Shown one piece after another: positions 34,850 through 42,706 of a stretch of 64,000 nt of DNA (position 1 is its first letter; each line of letters opens with the position of its first letter). The stretch covers positions 23,998 to 87,997 of the forward strand of contig CACGGB010000002.1 of NCBI GenBank assembly GCA_902572475.1. The letters are read 5' to 3'. Source of the stretch: an uncultured Pelagibacteraceae bacterium. GTDB lineage: Bacteria > Pseudomonadota > Alphaproteobacteria > Pelagibacterales > Pelagibacteraceae. A program made the position numbers and the translations under genes. The notes under the pieces are model-generated. The model saw only the letters and a list, made by a program, of their open reading frames with translations, ran no database searches and was not told where the DNA came from.

Positions 34850-35662
34850 ATGGTTGAAATTTCGAAAAAATATAAAATTGGAAAAAGAAGATTTGGATTA
34901 GTTAATTGGTGCGGAACATGGACTTTATACAAAAAAGAAGTTCTGAGATTCTTAATTGTGTGGATACAAACTATTTTTTCTCCACTAATTTCATCTTTAC
35001 TCTTTTTACTTGTCTTATCTTTAGCTATTGGAGCAGATAGAGGTGATGTTCTTGGAGTACCTTTTATAACTTTTTTAGCGCCAGGGTTGATTTCTATGCA
35101 AGTAATTCAGCAATCCTTTTCTCATTCTTCATCATCTTTTATGATTAAAAAAATTGATGGAACTATAGTTGATTTATTATTTGCTCCCTTGTCTGCTGGA
35201 GAAGTTACGATCTCAGTTTCTCTTGCGGCTGTAACAAGAAGCGTAGTAATCGGATTAGTCTCAATTATTGTATTTCATCTGATTATTGATATTGAAATAA
35301 AAAATTACTTAATGCTAATATCGTTCACCTTACTTTCTTCATTTATCTTAGGAAATATTGGAATAATTGCTGGGCTATGGGCTGAAAAATTTGATCACAT
35401 GGCGACAGTTACTAACTTTGTAATAGTTCCATTATCTTTCTTATCAGGTACTTTTTATTCAATAGAGAGACTCCCTGATTTTTTGCAAGCAGTAAGTAAA
35501 GTAAATCCATTTTTTTATATGATTGATGGTTTTAGATATAGTTTTATTGGCACTTCAGACGGTTCAATCTCTGTTGGTTTAGTATATTTAACTGCCCTAA
35601 GCTTTGTTAGCTGGCTTGTTTGTTATTTATTGTATAAAAAAGGCTATAAAATAAAATCATGA
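34850..35662 (+). CDS. ABC-2 type transporter permease (no ATPase next to it)
   Basis: 270 aa, six predicted helices, ABC-2 membrane domain of the NodJ/YadH kind: KEVLRFLIVWIQTIFSPLIS, then FLAPGLISMQVIQQSFSHSS and LSFLSGTFYSIERLP before VNPFFYMIDGFRYS. Members export polysaccharides, lipids or drugs with a separate ATPase. No ABC ATPase lies beside it, so the partner must be encoded elsewhere. Overlaps argD by 4 bases. Confidence 0.88.
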   Translation: MVEISKKYKIGKRRFGLVNWCGTWTLYKKEVLRFLIVWIQTIFSPLISSLLFLLVLSLAIGADRGDVLGVPFITFLAPGLISMQVIQQSFSHSSSSFMIKKIDGTIVDLLFAPLSAGEVTISVSLAAVTRSVVIGLVSIIVFHLIIDIEIKNYLMLISFTLLSSFILGNIGIIAGLWAEKFDHMATVTNFVIVPLSFLSGTFYSIERLPDFLQAVSKVNPFFYMIDGFRYSFIGTSDGSISVGLVYLTALSFVSWLVCYLLYKKGYKIKS

Positions 35663-36825
35663 GTAAAATTTTAAATACTTATAACAGAAAGAAAATCTCT
35701 TTTTCTAAAGGAAAAGGAAGTTTCTTATATACAACGAATGGAAAGAAATATTTAGATTTTGTTCAAGGAATTGCTGTTAATTGCCTTGGTCATGCTAATG
35801 ACTATTTAATAAGATCAATTAATAAACAATCTAAAAAATTGTGGCATGTTTCAAACGTTTTTACTATCCCTGAGCAAGAGAGATTGGCAAAAAGATTAGC
35901 TCAAAAAACATTTGCAGATTATGTAACTTTTCAAAACTCTGGTGCTGAAGCGACAGAAGCAGCTATTAAATTTGCTAGAAGGTACTTTTACTCAAAAGGT
36001 CAACCAAGAAAAAATAGAGTTCTTTGCATCAATAATAGTTTTCACGGTAGAACTATTGCAGCTATTTTTGCTAGTAATAGTAAAAAAGCCATTGAAGGTT
36101 TTAAACCTAAAGTAGATGGTTTTGATCATTTCAACTTCGGTGATCACAAAGGTTTAGAAAAAGCAATAACTAGTAGAACAGCAGCTATTATGGTCGAGAC
36201 TATAATGGGAGAAGGGGGAATAAAAGTTATTCCGGATTTTTGTCTTAAGGGATTAAGAAAATTATGTAACAAGAAAAAAATTTTATTAATACTCGATGAA
36301 GTACAATGCGGCATTGGAAGAAGTGGCAAATTTTTCGCTTTTGAATATGCAAAAATAAAACCTGATATTGTTCCAATAGCAAAAGGTATTGGTGGTGGAT
36401 TTCCCGTAGGTGCAGTTTTAGTTAATAAAAAAGTAGCATCAGGCATGAAGCCTGGGACTCACGGCTCAACCTTTGGAGGAAATCCTTTAGCAATGAGTGC
36501 TGGAAATGCTGTAATGGATATTATGTTTAAAAAAGGTTTCTTAAACAATGTAAGCAAAAATGGAAAATATTTTATTAGTCAACTTGATAAAATTAAAAAT
36601 AAGTATCCTAAAATTATTAAAGAAGTTAGAGGTAAAGGTCTGCTCATCGGACTATGTCTTCACGTAAATCAAGCTAAATTTATTCAAAAACTTTTAGATA
36701 ATAATTTATTGACAGTAAGAGCTGCTGAAAACGTTGTCAGACTTTTGCCTCCTTTGAATGTAACAAAGAGCGAGATAAATTTAGGTTTAAAAATAATAGA
36801 GAAAGTTTGCAAAAAATTTAAATGA
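35659..36825 (+). CDS. argD: Acetylornithine aminotransferase
   Basis: PLP enzyme (class III aminotransferase) making N-acetylornithine, 388 aa. Motifs: FQNSGAEATEAAIKFARR, NSFHGRTIAA, ILDEVQCGIGRSGKFFAFE and the PLP lysine in PIAKGIGGGFPVGAV; GTHGSTFGGNPLA follows. Coupled to argF by a 4-base overlap. The argD-argF pair next to gcrA is a common alphaproteobacterial arrangement. Confidence 0.95.
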   Translation: MSKILNTYNRKKISFSKGKGSFLYTTNGKKYLDFVQGIAVNCLGHANDYLIRSINKQSKKLWHVSNVFTIPEQERLAKRLAQKTFADYVTFQNSGAEATEAAIKFARRYFYSKGQPRKNRVLCINNSFHGRTIAAIFASNSKKAIEGFKPKVDGFDHFNFGDHKGLEKAITSRTAAIMVETIMGEGGIKVIPDFCLKGLRKLCNKKKILLILDEVQCGIGRSGKFFAFEYAKIKPDIVPIAKGIGGGFPVGAVLVNKKVASGMKPGTHGSTFGGNPLAMSAGNAVMDIMFKKGFLNNVSKNGKYFISQLDKIKNKYPKIIKEVRGKGLLIGLCLHVNQAKFIQKLLDNNLLTVRAAENVVRLLPPLNVTKSEINLGLKIIEKVCKKFK

Positions 36826-37748
36826 AAAACTTTATAAACATCTCTGACTGTTCTTCAGCAGAGCTTAGAGCGATTATTGAAGAAGCAAAAAGTAGAAAAC
36901 AAAATAGATCTGGATTAAATAAATCTGCGCCTGATAAAGATAAGCCCTTTGAAGGCAAGTCGATGGCTATGATTTTTGAGAAACCTTCTACTAGAACAAG
37001 AATGTCATTTGACATTGCTATTAAACAACTAGGTGGATCGTCAATTATTTTAAATCCAGATGGAATACATTATGGTAAGGGAGATGAGACTTTAAAAGAT
37101 ACAGCAAAAGTTTTGTCTGAGTATGTTGATATCGTTATGTTGAGAACTTCATCTCACAAAAATTTAGAGGCGTTTGGAAAGCATTTGGATATCCCAATAA
37201 TCAATGGCCTTTCAGATGAAAGTCATCCTTGTCAAATTATGTCTGACATTCTTACTTATGAAGAAAGCAACGGCTCCATTGAGGGTAAAATTATTTCTTG
37301 GATTGGAGATGGTAATAATAATATGTCAAATTCCTTAATAGAAGCCGCAGGTAAATTCAATTTTCAACTCAAAATTGGTTGTCCAAAAAAATATTCTCCA
37401 AATAAAAATATATTGAAGCTGGCAAAAAAAGAGAGAGTAAAATTAACAATTACTTCAAAACCTTTAGAGGCAGTTATTGGTGCTGATTGTGTAATGACTG
37501 ATAAATGGATCTCAATGAACGATAAAGTAAATAAAATTTCTAAAAAGAAAACTTTAAAACCTTACCAAGTTAATAAGAAATTAATGAGCAAGGCAAACTC
37601 AGATGCTATTTTTATGCATTGTCTACCTGTGGGAAGAGGAGAGGAAGTTACTGATGATGTCATAGATGGTAAGCAGTCAGTTGTATGGAGGCAAGCTCTT
37701 AATAGAGTACATGCTCAAAAAAGTATTATTAAATGGTGTCTTGATTAA
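36822..37748 (+). CDS. argF: Ornithine carbamoyltransferase
   Basis: Makes citrulline from ornithine and carbamoyl phosphate, 308 aa. Carbamoyl-phosphate motif FEKPSTRTRMSFD, ornithine loop HCLPVGRGEEV, and HPCQIMSDILT. Ends overlapping the convergent cytochrome gene by 4 bases. Confidence 0.97.
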   Translation: MKNFINISDCSSAELRAIIEEAKSRKQNRSGLNKSAPDKDKPFEGKSMAMIFEKPSTRTRMSFDIAIKQLGGSSIILNPDGIHYGKGDETLKDTAKVLSEYVDIVMLRTSSHKNLEAFGKHLDIPIINGLSDESHPCQIMSDILTYEESNGSIEGKIISWIGDGNNNMSNSLIEAAGKFNFQLKIGCPKKYSPNKNILKLAKKERVKLTITSKPLEAVIGADCVMTDKWISMNDKVNKISKKKTLKPYQVNKKLMSKANSDAIFMHCLPVGRGEEVTDDVIDGKQSVVWRQALNRVHAQKSIIKWCLD

Positions 37749-38290
37749 GGTAATGGTTTTGGATTATCACCTTTAGAGTTCATATATAAAATTACCGAAG
37801 CTCTATCTTTCTCTTTTCTAAGTCCAGCAAAAGCCATTTTAGTCCCTTTAATGTAGGCTTGAGGTTTGATCAAATAACTATTCATTTCCTCAAAAGACCA
37901 TTCTTTAGCATAAGCAACCATTGCTTTTGAGTACTTATAATCATTAACTGAGCCAGCAGTTCTTCCGATCACGCCCCATAAATTAGGACCTATCATATTT
38001 TTTCCACCAGCAGCAATCATATGACAAGCACTACACTTTTTAAAAACTTTTTCTCCATGAGCTAAATCACCCATTGCTAGTAATGCTTTTATATCAACCG
38101 CCTCTACTTTTTTTTCAGAAGTTTCGGTAGAGGCTGAAGTTGAAGCCACCTCCAATCCTTCAATTTTATAGGCGGCCTCTTTAGGTTTTTCTACATGAAA
38201 TAAGATGTCTGTGAATTTTCCAATACCAATAACAATTAATGCAGTTAAAAGAACTGCAGCTATAATTTTATTTAATTCAAAACTGTCCAT
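37745..38290 (-). CDS. cycM: Membrane-anchored cytochrome c (CycM-like)
   Basis: 181 aa. Uncleaved N-terminal membrane helix (about residues 8-28), a Glu/Ser/Thr linker, then one class I cytochrome c domain with the haem motif CSACH and the axial Met region KGTKMAFAG. CycM/cytochrome c552 of this type carries electrons from the bc1 complex to the cytochrome c oxidase. Convergent overlap with argF. Confidence 0.92.
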   Translation of the reverse strand: MDSFELNKIIAAVLLTALIVIGIGKFTDILFHVEKPKEAAYKIEGLEVASTSASTETSEKKVEAVDIKALLAMGDLAHGEKVFKKCSACHMIAAGGKNMIGPNLWGVIGRTAGSVNDYKYSKAMVAYAKEWSFEEMNSYLIKPQAYIKGTKMAFAGLRKEKDRASVILYMNSKGDNPKPLP

Positions 38291-38361
38291 AATTTTGATA
38301 AATACTAGTCAGACGTATAACACGAGTTTTATAAAAAAAACTTAAAATTACCAAATTTTTT

Positions 38362-38378
38362 TGCGTCTTTGAGACGCA
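38362..38378 (+). other. Hairpin directly before the kdsB start
   Basis: TGCGTCT (38362-38368), TTG loop, AGACGCA (38372-38378), a perfect 7-bp stem ending 5 bases before the kdsB ATG at 38384, in an otherwise A/T-rich divergent promoter region. It would mask ribosome access if transcribed. Confidence 0.6.
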
Positions 38379-38383
38379 TAATT

Positions 38384-39121
38384 ATGAATAAAACTGCAAT
38401 AATAATACCATCAAGATTAAGCGCTCAAAGATTACCAAATAAACCACTTAAACTTATAAACAACAAAGAGATGATTCTTCACGTCTATGAGGCAGCTAGG
38501 AATTCAAATTCGGGAGAAGTATACGTCGCTACTCCAGATCAAAAAATAATTGAAGTAGTAAAAAACTTTGGTGGAAAAGCAATTATGACAGCAAGTAGTC
38601 ACAAGACTGGGACAGATAGAGTATTCGAAGTTTTCAATGAAACTTTAGACTGTAAACCGGAAATTATTGTAAATCTTCAAGGGGATATGCCAAATATTGA
38701 TCCTAAAGATATTCAAAGTTTAATTAATTACATGTCTCAAGGAAAATGTGAAATCGGGACATTAGCAAGTGAGATTAGCTCAAAAGCCGATCTGGATGAG
38801 CAAAATATTGTCAAGGTATTAGTGAAAGAAACTATGAAGCCAGGAATGTTCGTTAAGGCTTTAGATTTTGTAAGAAACGATCCCAAAATAGATCAAAAAG
38901 TTTATCATCATGTAGGTATTTATGCCTTTACTAATAAAGCTTTATTAAGGTATGTAAGCTTAAAAAGATCAGAACTTGAATTAGAGAGAAATTTAGAACA
39001 ACTAAGAGCAATGGATAATAACATGTCTATACATGTTGGATTTATAAATTCCTCTCCTTTAAGTGTTGATACAGAAAAAGATTTTTTTGAAGTTAAAAAA
39101 CTAATGGAAAAAAATGGGTAA
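38384..39121 (+). CDS. kdsB: CMP-Kdo synthetase (3-deoxy-manno-octulosonate cytidylyltransferase)
   Basis: Activates Kdo for lipid A. 245 aa from the ATG at 38384; a TTG at 38369 lies in the hairpin loop and is unlikely. Motifs: IIPSRLSAQRLPNKPL, NLQGDMPNIDPKDI, HHVGIYAF and LEQLRAMDN. Works between KdsD (9455-10429) and WaaA (62097-63380). pheA starts at or just after its end. Confidence 0.95.
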   Translation: MNKTAIIIPSRLSAQRLPNKPLKLINNKEMILHVYEAARNSNSGEVYVATPDQKIIEVVKNFGGKAIMTASSHKTGTDRVFEVFNETLDCKPEIIVNLQGDMPNIDPKDIQSLINYMSQGKCEIGTLASEISSKADLDEQNIVKVLVKETMKPGMFVKALDFVRNDPKIDQKVYHHVGIYAFTNKALLRYVSLKRSELELERNLEQLRAMDNNMSIHVGFINSSPLSVDTEKDFFEVKKLMEKNG

Positions 39122-39122
39122 A

Positions 39123-39956
39123 ATGAAAATTGCTATACAAGGTGAGCTTGGAGCTTACTCACATATTGCAGCTAAAAATTTATATAAAGAAACTGATATC
39201 AAGACTTGCGCAACTTTTGAAGAAACTTTTAAGCAAGCTTACAATGACTCTAACTGCAAGATAGTAATCCCTATTGAAAATTCTTTAGCTGGTAGAGTAG
39301 CAGATATTCATTATTTGCTACCAAAGTACAAATTACAAATTCACGGAGAGCACTTTCAACCCGTAGAGCATAATTTGATTTGTAAACAAGATGCCAATAT
39401 GGAAGATATAAAATTTGTGAGAAGTCATGCTCAAGCTATCGGCCAGTGTCAAAATTTGATTAATAAAAAAAAATTTAAACAAATTATATCTGCTGATACT
39501 GCTGGTTCAGCCAAAGATTTAGCAGAAGGTAATGATAAATCTATAGCAGCAATAGCCTCTGAACTATCTGCAAAAATTTACAATTTAAAAATTCTTCAAA
39601 AAAATATCGAGGATGAGAAAGGTAATGTAACAAGATTTTTAATAATGGGAAAAAATATCGAACAGCCTGAATTTTCTCAAAATAAAAAATTTATAACTAG
39701 TTGTATATTTAGAGTTAAGAGTGAACCTTCAGCCTTATATAAGTGCTTAGGTGGTTTTGCAACAAATCAAGTAAATTTAACAAAACTAGAAAGTTTTTCA
39801 GTTAAGAATACTTTTGAGCAAGCAAATTTTTATTTGGATCTAGAAGGTCATATAGAACAACCTGGGGTAAAAAAAGCACTAGAGGAACTAGGTTTTCACA
39901 CTGAAACTTTAGATATATTGGGAGTTTACGAGGCTTCAGCTTTTAGGCAAAAATAG
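39123..39956 (+). CDS. pheA: Prephenate dehydratase
   Basis: Makes phenylpyruvate from prephenate. 277 aa from MKIAIQGELGAYSH at 39123; an ATG three codons earlier (39114) overlaps kdsB and is also possible. N-terminal dehydratase domain with IPIENSLAGRV and a C-terminal ACT regulatory domain (from about residue 190, KSEPSALYKCLGGF, LTKLES). Monofunctional, with no chorismate mutase domain. Confidence 0.95.
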   Translation: MKIAIQGELGAYSHIAAKNLYKETDIKTCATFEETFKQAYNDSNCKIVIPIENSLAGRVADIHYLLPKYKLQIHGEHFQPVEHNLICKQDANMEDIKFVRSHAQAIGQCQNLINKKKFKQIISADTAGSAKDLAEGNDKSIAAIASELSAKIYNLKILQKNIEDEKGNVTRFLIMGKNIEQPEFSQNKKFITSCIFRVKSEPSALYKCLGGFATNQVNLTKLESFSVKNTFEQANFYLDLEGHIEQPGVKKALEELGFHTETLDILGVYEASAFRQK

Positions 39957-39978
39957 TCCACAAAAAGCAAATCTGCTC

Positions 39979-40008
39979 TTGTAGTATTTAAATTGATCTT
40001 GATATAAT
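39979..40008 (+). promoter_or_regulatory. Promoter of the SRP RNA gene
   Basis: TTGTAG (39979-39984) and a perfect TATAAT (40003-40008) with an 18-base spacer, ending 6 bases before the RNA's predicted 5' end. Confidence 0.65.
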
Positions 40009-40014
40009 CATCTT

Positions 40015-40104
40015 GAGGTTGGCATCAGGTGGATGTTTCATAAACCCGGTCAGGTCTGAAAAGAAGCAGCCGCAGTGAAAATTATTCAGGTTGTTGCCTG
40101 CCTC
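40015..40104 (+). ncRNA. ffs: Signal recognition particle RNA (4.5S, bacterial small SRP RNA)
   Basis: About 90 nt. The conserved apical core GGTCAGGTCTGAAAAGAAGC followed by AGCCGCAGT is the Ffh-binding domain, and the ends GAGGTTGGCA and TGCCTGCCTC pair with one mismatch and one G-U. Ends are inferred from pairing, not mapped. No terminator lies before dnaX, whose ATG is 5 bases downstream. Confidence 0.93.
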
Positions 40105-40109
40105 TGACT

Positions 40110-41780
40110 ATGACAAATAAAATTTTAGCACTTAAATACAGACCACAAGAATTTAAAGATTTAATAGGTCAAGAAGTGATGGCTCAAACTATTACTAATG
40201 CTATTAAGCTAGGCAAAACTCCTAACGCATATCTTCTTACCGGTATTAGAGGAGTTGGTAAAACCACAACTGCAAGATTAATAGCAAAAGCTTTAAATTG
40301 TGAAAAAAATCACAATCAAAAAATAAAATGTTCAGCTGAAGATTTTTGTACGACTTGTAAAGAAATCGTCAATTCAAATCATATTGATATTTTAGAGATG
40401 GATGCTGCATCAAAGACAGGAATAGACGATGTACGAGAATTAATTGAAAATTCAAAATACAGTCCCACAAGTGCAAAATTTAAAATTTTTATAATTGATG
40501 AGGTTCATATGCTTTCAAAGCAAGCATTTAATGGACTTTTAAAAACGTTAGAGGAACCTCCTCCAAGTTTAAAATTCATTTTGGCTACTACGGAAGTAAG
40601 AAAAATACCTGTGACTATCTTATCTCGATGTCAAAGATTTGACCTGAAAAGAGTTGGGGTTGATTTACTTTTAGATCATTTAAAAAAAATTTCCATCAAA
40701 GAGAATGGTAATATTACTGATAATGCCCTAAAACTTATAGCAAGAACTTCTGAAGGATCTGTAAGAGACTCTATCTCATTATTAGATAGAGCTTTGATTG
40801 CCCAATCTATTAATGAAAATCAGCCAATAGAAGAGAAAGACGTTCGGAAGATGCTAGGGCTTGCTGATAAATCAAAGGTAATTTCCTTATTAAAAGAGGT
40901 GTTAAGTGGAAAGGAAAAAGAGTCAATCACAATTTTAAAAGAGCTAATCAATGATGGACTAGATGCAAAAAATTTTTTAAACGATATTTTAGAGGTTTTA
41001 TATCTTTTTAGTAGAAAAATAAATTTAGGCCCTATCGAAGACGATCTGTCAGTGTCGGAGTCAGAACTTCAAATGGTTGATCAATATTCAAAAAATATAG
41101 ACATGCAAGACATAGGATTATTCTGGCAGTTAACAATAAAGACCATAGACGATTTAAGAATAGTTGGAAATGAAAATTTAACTCTTGAAATGTATGTAAT
41201 GCAACTAATTCATTTAAGAAATTTAGAAGATAAAAAAGAAATGACTAATTTAAATGAGTCATCCTCAATTGAAACAGAAAATTTTTCCAGTAAAAAAATA
41301 GATGAAAACAAAATTGAAAGCAATTTAACAAATAAAGCTAAAAATCAATTAAAAAGTACAGAGCAAATTAAAACTAATCCAATTAAGAAGATTAATCATG
41401 AAAATGGAAAATCTAAAATAGAGATAACAAGTTTTCAAGACTTAATCGACTATGCAAACAAAGAAAAAGAAATTGAACTTAAATATGATTTAGAAAGAAA
41501 TGTAAAATTAGTAAGTTTTAATAAAGGAAAAATAGATATTAGTTTCAACGAAAAATTGAACAAAAATTTTATTAAGAATTTGACTGAAAAACTTTTAAAT
41601 TGGACTGGAGAAAGATGGATAATTTCGTTAAGCAAAAATTTAGAAGCTAAAAGCTTATATGAAAAAAATCAAGAGAACGAAACAAACAAAATAAATGAAT
41701 TTAAAAAAAGTAAAATTGCCAAAGAACTAGAATTAGCATTTCCAGATGCCAGGCTTATTGAAGTAAAGGATGATGATTAA
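40110..41780 (+). CDS. dnaX: DNA polymerase III subunits gamma/tau
   Basis: Clamp-loader ATPase, 556 aa. Walker A GIRGVGKTTTAR, a four-cysteine zinc module (KALNCEKN... CTTC), Walker B IIDEVHML and sensor-1 region ATTEVRKIP; domain III ends near residue 370, followed by a lysine/asparagine-rich linker and a tau tail. An A7 run at 41292-41298 falls in the linker; a -1 shift there reaches TGA three codons on and would give a gamma-like product of about 398 aa. No Shine-Dalgarno sequence is seen, since the SRP RNA ends 5 bases before the ATG. dnaX-ybaB-recR is a conserved trio. Confidence 0.96.
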   Translation: MTNKILALKYRPQEFKDLIGQEVMAQTITNAIKLGKTPNAYLLTGIRGVGKTTTARLIAKALNCEKNHNQKIKCSAEDFCTTCKEIVNSNHIDILEMDAASKTGIDDVRELIENSKYSPTSAKFKIFIIDEVHMLSKQAFNGLLKTLEEPPPSLKFILATTEVRKIPVTILSRCQRFDLKRVGVDLLLDHLKKISIKENGNITDNALKLIARTSEGSVRDSISLLDRALIAQSINENQPIEEKDVRKMLGLADKSKVISLLKEVLSGKEKESITILKELINDGLDAKNFLNDILEVLYLFSRKINLGPIEDDLSVSESELQMVDQYSKNIDMQDIGLFWQLTIKTIDDLRIVGNENLTLEMYVMQLIHLRNLEDKKEMTNLNESSSIETENFSSKKIDENKIESNLTNKAKNQLKSTEQIKTNPIKKINHENGKSKIEITSFQDLIDYANKEKEIELKYDLERNVKLVSFNKGKIDISFNEKLNKNFIKNLTEKLLNWTGERWIISLSKNLEAKSLYEKNQENETNKINEFKKSKIAKELELAFPDARLIEVKDDD

Positions 41781-42101
41781 ATGAATAATTTTTCAGATAT
41801 GTTATCTAAAGCCAAAGCGATGCAGGAAAAAATGAAAGAAGCTCAAGAACAAATTAAAAAGATCGAGGTAGAGGGCATGTCTGGTGGAAATTTAGTAAAA
41901 GTAACTCTTTCAGGAGATTATGAACTTAAATCAATAGAAATCTCTAATGAAGCAAAAAAAGAAAGCCAAGAAATTATTAACGATTTAATAATTGCCGCAT
42001 ATAATAATGCAAAAGAAAATTTAAAAAAAAAATCTGCAGAAGAACTATCTAAGGTTACTGGAGGATTAAATCTGCCTTTAGATTTTAAATTACCTTTTTA
42101 A
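41781..42101 (+). CDS. ybaB: YbaB/EbfC nucleoid-associated protein
   Basis: 106 aa DNA-binding protein of the YbaB/EbfC family. Helical N-terminus (AKAMQEKMKEAQEQIKKIEV), GGNLVKVTLSGDYELKSI strand core and LPLDFKLPF end. Starts directly after the dnaX stop and overlaps recR by one base. Confidence 0.94.
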   Translation: MNNFSDMLSKAKAMQEKMKEAQEQIKKIEVEGMSGGNLVKVTLSGDYELKSIEISNEAKKESQEIINDLIIAAYNNAKENLKKKSAEELSKVTGGLNLPLDFKLPF

Positions 42102-42706
42102 TGGACAACGATATTCCAGAAATAAAAGAGCTGATTCAACAATTTTCAAAATTACCTGGGTTGGGTCCAAAATCTGCTAAACGTATAATACTTAAATTAA
42201 TTAATAATAAAGATAATATGGTAAAACCTTTAGCAAAATCTCTTGCTCAAGTTTACAAAAAAGTTGTTCGTTGCGTTGATTGCGGAAACCTTAAAATAAT
42301 TGATAAATTTTGTATCTGTTCTACAGATAATTCATATGACAAAATTTGTGTTGTTGAAAATTTAGCAGATATGTGGGTTATAGACTCGGCTAATATCTAT
42401 AAAGGTCACTTTCACATTCTAGGAGGCACTCTAAACTCCAATGAAAACTATGAGCAAAAAAATTTACTCATCGACTCTTTAGTAAAAAGGATAAAAAAAA
42501 ATAATTTAAAGGAAGTCATTATAGCCACAAGTGCAACTGTAGAGGGTCAAACCACCGCTCACTACATTGAGGACACAATTAAAAATGACAAGATCAAAAT
42601 TACAAAGTTAGCTCAAGGCTTACCTGTAGGGGGAGAGATCGAACAACTAGACGATGGAACTTTATTCTCAGCTTTTAAAAATAGAGTTCCAGTAACTGAC
42701 AATTAA
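42101..42706 (+). CDS. recR: Recombination mediator RecR
   Basis: 201 aa. Helix-hairpin-helix [12 protein letters not shown], zinc finger [16 protein letters not shown], Toprim domain [12 protein letters not shown] and HILGGTLN. Helps RecO load RecA at gaps. Ends overlapping convergent glcB by 4 bases. Confidence 0.96.
   Translation: MDNDIPEIKELIQQFSKLPGLGPKSAKRIILKLINNKDNMVKPLAKSLAQVYKKVVRCVDCGNLKIIDKFCICSTDNSYDKICVVENLADMWVIDSANIYKGHFHILGGTLNSNENYEQKNLLIDSLVKRIKKNNLKEVIIATSATVEGQTTAHYIEDTIKNDKIKITKLAQGLPVGGEIEQLDDGTLFSAFKNRVPVTDN

Noticed and set aside
40110-41780. E. coli-type ribosomal frameshift signal (A AAA AAG plus stem-loop) in dnaX
   Set aside because: That heptamer in the right frame with a following hairpin is not seen; only the A7 run is reported as a slippage candidate.
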